Source: an uncultured Eubacteriales bacterium
GTDB taxonomy: Bacteria; Bacillota; Clostridia; UBA1381
Direction of reading: 5' to 3'
Assembly: GCA_905199755.1 (NCBI GenBank)
Contig: CAJKHT010000121.1
Location: forward strand, 1-5,292
DNA length: 5,292 nucleotides
Shown: in pieces, positions 1-5,292 of the stretch
How positions within the stretch are numbered: the first letter of the stretch is position 1
Layout of the letters: the number at the start of each line of letters is the position of its first letter
Program-made: the position numbers and the translations under genes
The notes under the pieces: model-generated
The model's input: only the letters and a program-made list of their open reading frames with translations
Database searches by the model: none
Told to the model about the DNA's origin: nothing

Positions 1-136
1 CAAATTACAAATATCCTATTATATTTTAAATGTATAGCATAATAAGTATATCATATTTTCTTGCAAATTACAATATATTTATGCAAATTTTGGATAAAAT
101 GCCGAATAGAAATTGAAAGAAAATTTGTAAAATCTA

Positions 137-165
137 TTGACATATTTTTAGGTTTCGAGTATAAT
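137..165 (+). promoter_or_regulatory. Consensus sigma-A/sigma-70 type promoter
   Basis: A perfect TTGACA -35 box (137-142) and a perfect TATAAT -10 box (160-165) are separated by exactly 17 bp. The DNA just upstream is AT-rich, as in an UP element. Transcription should begin near 172-173. The promoter drives the structured leader and, beyond its terminator, the PBECR4-like gene. Both hexamers match consensus, so strong constitutive initiation is expected and any control would act after initiation. The promoter function is inferred from sequence alone. Confidence 0.85.
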
Positions 166-171
166 AATATT

Positions 172-345
172 AGTGACAGGCAACAAGTGTGTCTGTTAAA
201 GCGTAGAAACGAAATGCTGTGTCAGCAATCAGTGTTTCGCGGAGCTTCGGGTGGGTTGTATGTGCAAACCGCAAGCTGACTCTATGCACACAAGATGTGC
301 AGACAGAAAACATTCAAAGCTCTGCCGTTATGGCAGAGCTTTTTT
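172..345 (+). ncRNA. Structured leader RNA or small RNA of unknown family, ending in an intrinsic terminator
   Basis: The roughly 174-nt transcript between the consensus promoter and the terminator has no convincing coding content but much potential pairing. A long hairpin spans 201-240: GC/GC and GAAAC (206-210)/GTTTC (234-238), topped by TGCTG (215-219)/CAGCA (223-227). A second spans 243-277: AGCTT (243-247)/AAGCT (273-277), with GGTT (254-257)/AACC (267-270) inside it. A third is GCACA (286-290)/TGTGC (296-300). The 190-195 TGTCTG segment can close these as a multi-branch with CAGACA at 300-305. The terminator sits only 13 nt before the ribosome binding site of the next gene, so this may be an attenuator or riboswitch-like leader. 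It could equally be an independent small RNA. I compared it by eye with 6S, T-box, FMN, TPP, cobalamin, c-di-GMP and SAM classes and recognised none. Pairings were found by hand, without energy calculation. Confidence 0.55.
316..345 (+). terminator. Intrinsic terminator ahead of the PBECR4-like gene
   Basis: A perfect 11-bp stem (316-326 with 332-342, core GCTCTGCC/GGCAGAGC) with a 5-nt loop is followed by a run of six T at 340-345. This is a textbook rho-independent terminator on the + strand. It lies downstream of the 137-165 promoter and immediately upstream of the ribosome binding site at 358-362, so read-through must occur for the downstream gene to be transcribed from that promoter. No other obvious promoter lies between 346 and 358. 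Confidence 0.9.
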
Positions 346-357
346 ATATATGCAAGC

Positions 358-362
358 GGAGG
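358..362 (+). promoter_or_regulatory. Ribosome binding site deciding the start at 368
   Basis: GGAGG lies 5 nt before the ATG at 368-370, which is near-ideal spacing. It fixes the start of the PBECR4-like protein at Met-Asn-Lys-Leu. The same frame can be read upstream from 251, but that extension runs through the leader RNA and the terminator hairpin and is not plausible as protein. Confidence 0.85.
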
Positions 363-367
363 AAAAT

Positions 368-950
368 ATGAATAAACTGCAAGAGAGAGCATTTTCGTTT
401 AAAAAGCTGATAGATTATGAATATAAAATAGTATTAGGCAGAAAAGGGAAAAAGACAGAATTGGTTATCAATTTTGAAAAAACAGATTTTCCTCATCTCA
501 TAGGTTTACACAAACTTACTGATGTACTAAACGGCAATATAGCCACAGAAAAAACTATTTGATAATTGTTTGACAGGCAAAGTTTCGTATGATACCATTT
601 CAAAAAGTGAGTTTTTTCAAAAACTCGGAAATAGATTTGAATATTTTGATAAACTTGAAACAATGCTTGACAGTAACGATATAATATTTAAGTGCGACAC
701 CAATAATATGGCAACTTTTTCAAGGATTATTGCTGACTTTGAATTAAAAAATATTTATGAAGATCTCATATTTTATCTATTTATCGAAAAGAGAAATTAC
801 TCTGAAAAGCAATATTGCAAATCTTTTATACAAGAAAGTAATATTGATTATACATATGGTCAAACGAAAATGACTTTACTATATAAAGAAAAAACAAACA
901 AAATAACAGGTGAATCTGAAATACAGTATGATAAATTATCCGATAAATAA
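368..950 (+). pseudogene. PBECR4-like domain protein, split by a single-base frameshift
   Basis: As written, frame one runs 368-562 and stops after 64 codons. The rest of the protein continues in the next frame to the TAA at 948-950. Removing one A from the A6 run (549-554) joins them into one 193-residue protein with the junction Thr-Glu-Lys-Leu-Phe-Asp. In that reconstruction, conserved-looking motifs lie on both sides of the break: GRKGK at residues 24-28, HLIGLHKL at 43-50, LDSNDIIFK around 100-108, CKSF at 150-153 and DYTYGQ to LLYKEK at 160-175. From memory this layout matches Firmicutes proteins annotated as PBECR4, a family proposed to share the barnase/EndoU/colicin E5-D/RelE-like ribonuclease fold. 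No activity is demonstrated and no search was run. No signal peptide or membrane segment is visible. No antitoxin-like partner is adjacent. The break could be a real mutation, an assembly error or slippage-dependent expression. Confidence 0.7.
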
Positions 951-973
951 TTTTAATTACGGCGAAACATCTC

Positions 974-1007
974 AAAAGCCCTGCACAAGACGGTGTGCAG
1001 GGCTTTT
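974..1007. terminator. Bidirectional terminator between convergent genes
   Basis: A perfect 14-bp stem (974-987 with 994-1007, core GCCCTGCAC/GTGCAGGGC) encloses a 6-nt loop. The arms begin with AAAA and end with TTTT, so each strand ends the hairpin in a short U run. It starts 23 nt after the stop codon of the PBECR4-like gene and clearly serves that gene. For the - strand protease it lies about 200 nt past the stop codon. It is the only strong terminator-like structure I see there, implying a long 3' untranslated region. Confidence 0.8.
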
Positions 1008-1010
1008 ATC

Positions 1011-1030
1011 GGGGCAGTCCGGGGCAGTCC
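1011..1030. repeat. Perfect tandem duplication of a 10-bp unit
   Basis: GGGGCAGTCC occurs twice with no spacer (1011-1020 and 1021-1030) right after the terminator stem. The GC-rich units stand out in an AT-rich intergenic region. About ten bases further on is the palindrome GTGTACAC (1040-1047). The function is unknown. The duplication may be a slippage event or a trace of an old insertion, but no insertion-sequence ends or target duplication can be demonstrated here. Confidence 0.7.
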
Positions 1031-1204
1031 CTCATTTTGTGTACACGCATTTATGGTGTAGCCCTTAAACTTTTGATTATTATGGAATGTATGGATTTGG
1101 ATTAAATAAAAGTATAATCAAATCTATCAATATTTTAGCTTAAAAGTTCATAGTAATAAAAACAAGCTTTTCAATATCTATTGTATAAAAGTTATATATA
1201 CTGT
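1031..1204. other. AT-rich intergenic DNA, no gene seen
   Basis: This is the 3' flank of the protease gene. It contains no open reading frame with coding character and no RNA gene that I recognise. One bulged inverted repeat is present: GATTTGGATTA at 1094-1104 against TAATCAAATC at 1115-1124, with one unpaired G. Neither side has a T tract, so it is unlikely to terminate transcription. It could form a weak hairpin in the 3' untranslated region of the protease message. Confidence 0.6.
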
Positions 1205-4200
1205 TTACATTGCTTTCAATATAATAATTAAATCTTCTATGTCAATCAAGCCGTTACCATCTAAATCACAATGTTTAAAATCGTTCCAATCGACAGATTT
1301 TTCACCCATTCGATAAAATTTTTGACAATATGTAATATCAAGAAGATCAACTACTCCGTCATCGTTTACATCACAGCTTGACTTTTTAGTGACATTTGTA
1401 TTTGCGCTTTCGGCGGTAATCTTAGTTGTAAAGTAAACTGCTTTTCCGTTTTCATCATATCCTGCTGCCGAAACATCAACAAGCCTTATTCCGACCGTCA
1501 TATCGTTAAGAATTTCTTTGAATTGAACCTCAGCTGCATCGAAAAGCTCATTTTTGGTTAAGCTTCCGCCCGCACCGTTTTGCAGATAGGACAGTGCTAT
1601 TGTTGCGGTGTTATCATTATTCCACTTAATTCCAAGGGGAGTAAAACCGTTCTTACCGATTAGGCTTTCAAATTGCAAAGCATCATCTTTTTGAAATGTA
1701 AATGATACGGTAGCCACCTTTTTAATATTTCCAAGCTGAAATCTAAAAGGAATTATATTCCCTGTAAGAGTATTTTTCTTTACGCTAACCGCCGCTGCGA
1801 TCGGAAGTGTTTCAGCTTGCTTTTCATTGACGGTAATATCACAGCTTGCTTTTATTCCGTTTACTGTTTGAGCTGTAATCACCGCATTTCCTGTCTTTTT
1901 TGCCGTGACTTTTCCGCTTGCTGATATTTGTGCAACATCGGTGTCGGATATGCTCCAAGTGACAGTTTTGTTTGATGCATTTTGGGGCATAATCTCAGCG
2001 TTCAGCATTGCACTTTCGCCCTCGGTTAAAACAAGTGCGGACTTGTCAAGTGTTACCGATTGCGGATATATCACCTCGGCTGCGGAAAGCGAATAATAAT
2101 CAGAAATATAAGTATTTCCGGCATAATCAATCAGTGCAATTTTCGCCTGTGTCAGTCCTTTAAATCCGGAGGCAGATAAATCAAAAGTGATTTCCGATGT
2201 TGCATCTGACGATACGGCATCGGGTTCTATCCATTTGGTAATCGGCTCATTTCCCGTTGCGGTTGCACACACTCCTTGAATAAAGTGATTGTCATGGACG
2301 GTTACAATCCACTTTGCCCCCTCAATACGGCTTGAAATTACCTCCGGCGGCACACTGTCAATCACAATCGGAAAAGCTTTTGTTTCTTCGTGTTGTCCAA
2401 GTGTTGCCGTTATTTTATAAACATAATTTCCATCATCGAGAGGAGTGTTCCATACATCAAACGGCGCCCAGCCCTTTGCTGCCATTGGTGTGTAATAGCC
2501 TTCGGAGGAATGATAGCTTTTTGAAACCTTTGTCGAGCTTTCGCTGTAAACGGTATTCCCCTCGGAATCGTCTACCGAAAATGTCAGTTTATCGGCATTT
2601 CTGAGGAGTGAAACGGCAGCGGTCACATTTTTGCCGGTTTCGCTGCCCTTTATCGCAATTTTATTTGCGTTATATTCTGTCGCTCCGTCGACATAGTAAT
2701 TATGACCGAGAATATATCCGCCGCCATCACTGTTTCTGAACTGTCCGATTTGTGTTTCGCAGATTGAAGCAGGTTCATCATCATAAATATCCGAATCAAA
2801 TATGTTAAGCGCTTGCCAATCTCCAAAAAAGCCCATAAACGGATAAGAAAGTGATACTTCATCATTTTGTATCGGAGTCATCGTCACAAATCCCTCAATA
2901 TAAATTCCGTTTGGAAATTGAGCTTTGAGATTTGTCTTTCCCTTTTCCGTCAATTCAATTTTGACATTGACCGGAGTTTCTCCGTTTGGATCAACTGTGA
3001 TTTTTTTCGGAATTGTTACGGAAACCTCATCGTCCGAAAGCTTTCTTGCCTTTTGCGCCATATAAACGACACCGTTTTCCGAAACCGTATCCTCCGTGAG
3101 AACCGTTACGGACGGCTCATATTGGACGGTATCGCTGCTCATAGACACCGCTTTCAAATCAAAGCTGTAACTGCCGCTTTCGTTATAGCCTATTTCGGCT
3201 TTCGGTTTTGTATTATCCGAATTTAAAAGAAAAACATCGGTTTTTACCGCATTTTGCAGCTGAACCAGACCAGCACCTTGTTTTCTCGGCGAATACGGAA
3301 TACCGTTTTCGTCCTGAACGGGAACTGCCGTACTCATCATCAGCGCATTAAAAAGACTTGTTCTTTGCTCGGCTGTCATATTTATTCCGTCACGATTTTC
3401 CGAAATGTATTGCTGCATAACCGCTGCCGCACCCGACATATGCGGCGATGCCATTGATGTACCGCTCATATTCCCGTAAAGTCCGTTCGGAAGCGTTGAG
3501 TAAATATCTCCGCCGGGGGCAGTGATTTCGGGTTTCAATTTTAAGTCGGAAGTAACACCCCAAGAAGAAAAATCACTCATTTTTCCGCTGTAATTATCTT
3601 TGAATGTGTCAACATAATCTTCGCTTACTGAAAGTTTTTTATCGGGCTGTCCGCAAAGATATTCACCGTCGGCTTTGCTGATAAATACGCAAGGTATTTT
3701 GTTATCGGTGGACATATTTATAAGCGCACCGTCAACATTATCATAAATGATGGCGGCAATCGCACCGACATTTTTTGCATTGCTTTCCTTTTGAGCAAAT
3801 GTCAGAACTTCCCCGTTTTCCTCACCGGCACGCTGAATCAGAGCAATTTTTCCTTTGAGGTTTTTGCCAGAAAAATCTGTTGCAGCACCGATGCCGCAAT
3901 CGACATATTCAAATGTGCCGGAAAGAGATATAAGCCGGTCGCTTTCTTTTTCTGCCGGATCATTATAACGAATTTTTCTGCCGTTTGCAAGCAGATAGAT
4001 TGATGTTGTTTCGATATTGTTCATACTCGCAATCGAAAGAGCGGCTTCATAGGTTGATGGTGAGGCGACCACACCGTTATCGGGTTCTGTCGCTTTCGGC
4101 AAATCGTTTCCGGCTGCATTCTCATATGTTGAGCTGTATTCGTTTCCGGCTGCACAGTATAAAGCTATTCCTGAATTTTTTACACGATTATAAACTTCAC

Positions 4201-5185
4201 GCATAGATTTATATGCACTTTCGGAAAAGCCTGCCGTTGAGCCAAGGCTCATATTAATGGCATCCACGCCGAATTTGACCGAATCGTCAAGCGCTGCCAA
4301 TATATCGTCATCATATGCGCCGCCGGACGAATCGCCGAACACCTTCATAATAAACAGCTGTGCGTCCGGTGCGACACCCTCGACCACACCGCCGCTGTTT
4401 GCACCGACAATTCCGGCAACGTGTGTTCCGTGCGATTCACCACCGGAAACATTGGTGTCAACATCGGCATAATCATATGCGTATGGGATTTTATCGTTGA
4501 TATAGACCTTTGAAACATTCAACTTTCCAATCGTCATTTTATTGTTTTTTATAACGCTTTCAATATCCTCTTTGGAATATTTCGGACTGTTCACCGATGA
4601 AAATGCCGGGTGCGATAAGTCAAGTCCGGTATCGAGAATTGCTACGGCACTGTTTTTGCCCGTAAAACCCAAATCACCGGCAATATCGCCGCCTATCGCG
4701 GATACTCCGCCGCTTGAATAGGTATCTATCGGTTCAGGCAAAGAGTAAAATTCTGCAACAAAAGCTTCTTTTACACCGTCGGTTTGTTTGATAGCTTCCA
4801 AGTCCGCAATATTCGCTTCAACAGCCAAACCGTTCATAATTGTAGAATACTCACGCTTAACGGTAAAATCCATACCGCTTTGAACAAGGCTTTTTTTGAC
4901 AGCCTTGCGATCCTGTTCAAGCCTTTGCTCTATCTCTTTTGCTTCTTTTGATGAAAGAAAATCCGAAACATTAGAATATGTATTGATTTTTTCACTGTAA
5001 GAAAGCAAAGGCGAGTCCTCAAGTTCAATAATAATACGAGTGTCTTTATTCTCATCACTTTTGCTGATACAATCTGACAGCGAAACAAAAATGTCATTAG
5101 TTTCGGCAAATACAGCTGAATTTGAAATTATAAGAAACGCCGAAATAAATGCTGAAATCGTGCGTTTGAAAAATTTATTATTCAT
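1205..5185 (-). CDS. Secreted subtilisin-like (S8) serine peptidase, C5a peptidase/lactocepin type, with C-terminal dockerin
   Basis: This predicted extracellular endopeptidase of 1326 residues starts with a signal peptide (1-27, VFA cleavage site). An I9-type propeptide follows (about 48-148), then the S8 catalytic domain (about 155-645). The triad is complete: Asp185 (ILDTG), His252 (HGTHVAG) and Ser577 (GTSMASP), with oxyanion Asn348 (AAGNE). A PA domain is inserted at about 395-525 between Asn348 and Ser577. An Fn3-like module (about 655-790) ends in EGFVTM and YPFMGFFGDW, characteristic of C5a peptidase/lactocepin. Further beta modules reach about 1035. Big_2 (1040-1119), a cohesin-like domain (about 1126-1262) and a type I dockerin (1270-1326) complete the chain. 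No LPXTG anchor is present. The start is firm because an in-frame TAA lies 12 nt upstream and the signal peptide begins at this Met. The AAAGGG ribosome binding site lies 15 nt upstream, which is long. The gene is monocistronic and convergent with its neighbour. All catalytic residues are present, so activity is likely. The substrate is unknown. Confidence 0.95.
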   Translation of the reverse strand: MNNKFFKRTISAFISAFLIISNSAVFAETNDIFVSLSDCISKSDENKDTRIIIELEDSPLLSYSEKINTYSNVSDFLSSKEAKEIEQRLEQDRKAVKKSLVQSGMDFTVKREYSTIMNGLAVEANIADLEAIKQTDGVKEAFVAEFYSLPEPIDTYSSGGVSAIGGDIAGDLGFTGKNSAVAILDTGLDLSHPAFSSVNSPKYSKEDIESVIKNNKMTIGKLNVSKVYINDKIPYAYDYADVDTNVSGGESHGTHVAGIVGANSGGVVEGVAPDAQLFIMKVFGDSSGGAYDDDILAALDDSVKFGVDAINMSLGSTAGFSESAYKSMREVYNRVKNSGIALYCAAGNEYSSTYENAAGNDLPKATEPDNGVVASPSTYEAALSIASMNNIETTSIYLLANGRKIRYNDPAEKESDRLISLSGTFEYVDCGIGAATDFSGKNLKGKIALIQRAGEENGEVLTFAQKESNAKNVGAIAAIIYDNVDGALINMSTDNKIPCVFISKADGEYLCGQPDKKLSVSEDYVDTFKDNYSGKMSDFSSWGVTSDLKLKPEITAPGGDIYSTLPNGLYGNMSGTSMASPHMSGAAAVMQQYISENRDGINMTAEQRTSLFNALMMSTAVPVQDENGIPYSPRKQGAGLVQLQNAVKTDVFLLNSDNTKPKAEIGYNESGSYSFDLKAVSMSSDTVQYEPSVTVLTEDTVSENGVVYMAQKARKLSDDEVSVTIPKKITVDPNGETPVNVKIELTEKGKTNLKAQFPNGIYIEGFVTMTPIQNDEVSLSYPFMGFFGDWQALNIFDSDIYDDEPASICETQIGQFRNSDGGGYILGHNYYVDGATEYNANKIAIKGSETGKNVTAAVSLLRNADKLTFSVDDSEGNTVYSESSTKVSKSYHSSEGYYTPMAAKGWAPFDVWNTPLDDGNYVYKITATLGQHEETKAFPIVIDSVPPEVISSRIEGAKWIVTVHDNHFIQGVCATATGNEPITKWIEPDAVSSDATSEITFDLSASGFKGLTQAKIALIDYAGNTYISDYYSLSAAEVIYPQSVTLDKSALVLTEGESAMLNAEIMPQNASNKTVTWSISDTDVAQISASGKVTAKKTGNAVITAQTVNGIKASCDITVNEKQAETLPIAAAVSVKKNTLTGNIIPFRFQLGNIKKVATVSFTFQKDDALQFESLIGKNGFTPLGIKWNNDNTATIALSYLQNGAGGSLTKNELFDAAEVQFKEILNDMTVGIRLVDVSAAGYDENGKAVYFTTKITAESANTNVTKKSSCDVNDDGVVDLLDITYCQKFYRMGEKSVDWNDFKHCDLDGNGLIDIEDLIIILKAM
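1208..1378 (-). other. Dockerin type I module (residues 1270-1326 of the protease)
   Basis: Two EF-hand-like calcium loops are seen. Loop one has Asp1272, Asn1274, Asp1276, Asp1280 and Asp1283. Loop two has Asp1307, Asp1309, Asn1311, Asp1315 and Asp1318. Each is followed by a helix (ITYCQKFY and LIIILKAM). The spacing between loops and the position at the extreme C-terminus fit type I dockerins, which bind cohesin modules on scaffoldins. A Cys directly precedes each loop (Cys1271 and Cys1306). That the partner is a cellulosomal scaffold is inference, since no scaffoldin gene is in the window. Confidence 0.9.
1400..1810 (-). other. Cohesin-like beta-sandwich module (about residues 1126-1262 of the protease)
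   Basis: About 135 residues between the Big_2 domain and the dockerin alternate short hydrophobic strands with turns. Cohesin-like features are VSFTFQKDDALQFESLIGKNGF near 1159-1180 (a strand, then the value leaving the core, then a Gly-rich turn), a TIALSY strand near 1195, and DAAEVQFK near 1216-1223. The order resembles the cohesin/carbohydrate-binding-module-like fold often found just before dockerins in clostridial secreted proteins. I cannot tell a binding cohesin from a structural cohesin-like linker by eye. Confidence 0.55.
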
Positions 5186-5200
5186 TTTATTTTCTTAAAA

Positions 5201-5206
5201 CCCTTT
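5201..5206 (-). promoter_or_regulatory. Ribosome binding site of the protease gene, unusually far from the start
   Basis: AAAGGG on the - strand is the only Shine-Dalgarno-like sequence upstream of the ATG at 5185. The gap of 15 nt is longer than the usual 5-10. An in-frame TAA in that gap rules out an earlier start. The site directly abuts the 3' arm of the 5207-5230 hairpin, so that fold would influence its accessibility. Confidence 0.6.
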
Positions 5207-5230
5207 CGTAAATAATTGGCGTTATTTACG
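5207..5230 (-). promoter_or_regulatory. Perfect 9-bp hairpin touching the protease ribosome binding site
   Basis: On the - strand, CGTAAATAA (5230-5222) and TTATTTACG (5215-5207) are exact reverse complements around a 6-nt loop. The stem ends one base before AAAGGG. It lies in the predicted 5' untranslated region. It may stabilise the message, tune translation or bind a protein; the sequence does not decide which. There is no following U tract, so it is not an intrinsic terminator. Confidence 0.65.
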
Positions 5231-5255
5231 GTTAGTGACGACTAACTATAAATAA
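5222..5255. promoter_or_regulatory. 34-bp near-palindrome over the protease transcription start, candidate operator
   Basis: The centre is a perfect inverted repeat, GTTAGT (5231-5236) and ACTAAC (5241-5246) around GACG. It is flanked after a 2-nt mismatch by TTATTTA (5222-5228) and TAAATAA (5249-5255). The outer right arm reaches the -10 box (5254-5259) and the centre lies just past the predicted start of transcription. This placement suits a dimeric repressor. In RNA the inner repeat would form a 6-bp hairpin directly before the 5207-5230 hairpin. The operator role is inferred from symmetry and position. Confidence 0.55.
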
Positions 5256-5282
5256 TATATCACAAATGTTTCGATTTGTAAA
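5254..5282 (-). promoter_or_regulatory. Promoter of the protease gene
   Basis: Reading the - strand, TTTACA (5282-5277) and TATATT (5259-5254) are separated by exactly 17 bp. Each differs from the sigma-A consensus by one base. Transcription should begin near 5247, giving a 5' untranslated region of about 60 nt. That region is almost entirely taken up by two adjacent hairpins and the ribosome binding site. Confidence 0.75.
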
Positions 5283-5292
5283 GTATCTACAA

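Noticed and set aside
1..73. Direct repeat CAAATTACAA at 1-10 and 64-73
   Set aside because: Two copies of a 10-bp AT-rich word in very AT-rich DNA are close to what chance allows, and no further copies or structure support a function.
248..272. T-box or FMN riboswitch resemblance (CTTCGGG, GGGTGGG and ACCGC fragments)
   Set aside because: The fragments do not assemble into the conserved T-box sequence or the FMN aptamer core, and the surrounding conserved elements are missing.
61..279. 72-codon reading frame on the + strand
   Set aside because: It runs across the consensus promoter at 137-165 and into the structured leader. It has no ribosome binding site and no recognisable protein character.
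251..367. N-terminal extension of the PBECR4-like frame
   Set aside because: It would translate through the terminator hairpin. GGAGG and the ATG at 368 give a far better start, and the family-like sequence begins there.
570..950. A separate gene starting at the TTG at 570
   Set aside because: No ribosome binding site precedes it, the frame is open back to 543, and its residues continue the protein of the previous frame. It is the second half of a frameshifted gene.
1094..1124. Inverted repeat as the protease terminator
   Set aside because: The stem is AT-rich with a bulge and is not followed by a T tract on the - strand.
1905..4472. Several 60-120 codon frames on the + strand (for example 2314-2604, 2867-3226, 3985-4206, 4257-4472) and one on the - strand (2650-2865)
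   Set aside because: All lie inside the protease gene, which has continuous domain-level support. They are out-of-frame or antisense shadows with no ribosome binding site or family resemblance.
1..5292. CRISPR array, tRNA, rRNA or a defence operon
   Set aside because: No regularly spaced repeats and no tRNA or rRNA signatures were found. The PBECR4-like gene stands alone without antitoxin or phage neighbours in the window.

Overview
The window looks like a chromosomal segment from a low-to-moderate GC gut or rumen Clostridium-class bacterium, probably of the Ruminococcaceae/Oscillospiraceae type. Three things point there: AT-rich intergenic DNA, Gram-positive style promoters and a GGAGG ribosome binding site, and a large secreted protease ending in a type I dockerin. 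The taxonomic placement is inference; nothing here fixes the species.

Left part (1-950, + strand). An AT-rich stretch leads into a consensus sigma-A-type promoter (TTGACA, 17 bp, TATAAT). About 170 nt of potentially highly structured transcript follow, then a strong intrinsic terminator (316-345). A good ribosome binding site and a broken reading frame come directly after it. The frame (368-950) encodes a PBECR4-like protein, a family assigned to the barnase/EndoU/colicin/RelE-like nuclease fold. It is split by one extra A in an A6 run at 549-554. The order promoter, structured leader, terminator, Shine-Dalgarno, gene is that of a transcription-attenuated leader. A free-standing small RNA is the alternative.

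Middle (951-1204). This is the gap between two convergent genes. It holds a 14-bp stem terminator (974-1007) that is symmetric enough to serve both strands, a perfect tandem 10-bp duplication (1011-1030), and AT-rich DNA without a gene.

Right part (1205-5292, - strand). A single 1326-residue gene encodes a secreted subtilisin-like (S8) peptidase with the architecture of the C5a peptidase/lactocepin group. Its modules are signal peptide, I9 propeptide, catalytic domain with PA insertion, Fn3-like modules, a bacterial Ig-like (Big_2) domain, a cohesin-like domain and a C-terminal dockerin. The usual LPXTG wall anchor is absent and the dockerin takes its place, which suggests docking onto a cohesin-bearing scaffold. 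Its promoter lies at the right edge. Two perfect hairpins stand back to back between the predicted transcription start and the ribosome binding site, and one of their arms also belongs to a 34-bp palindrome overlapping the -10 box.

The two genes are unrelated in function as far as the sequence shows. The most noteworthy items are the structured leader of the PBECR4 gene, its single-base frameshift, the double-hairpin 5' UTR of the protease, and the dockerin/cohesin-like tail on a lactocepin-type protease.
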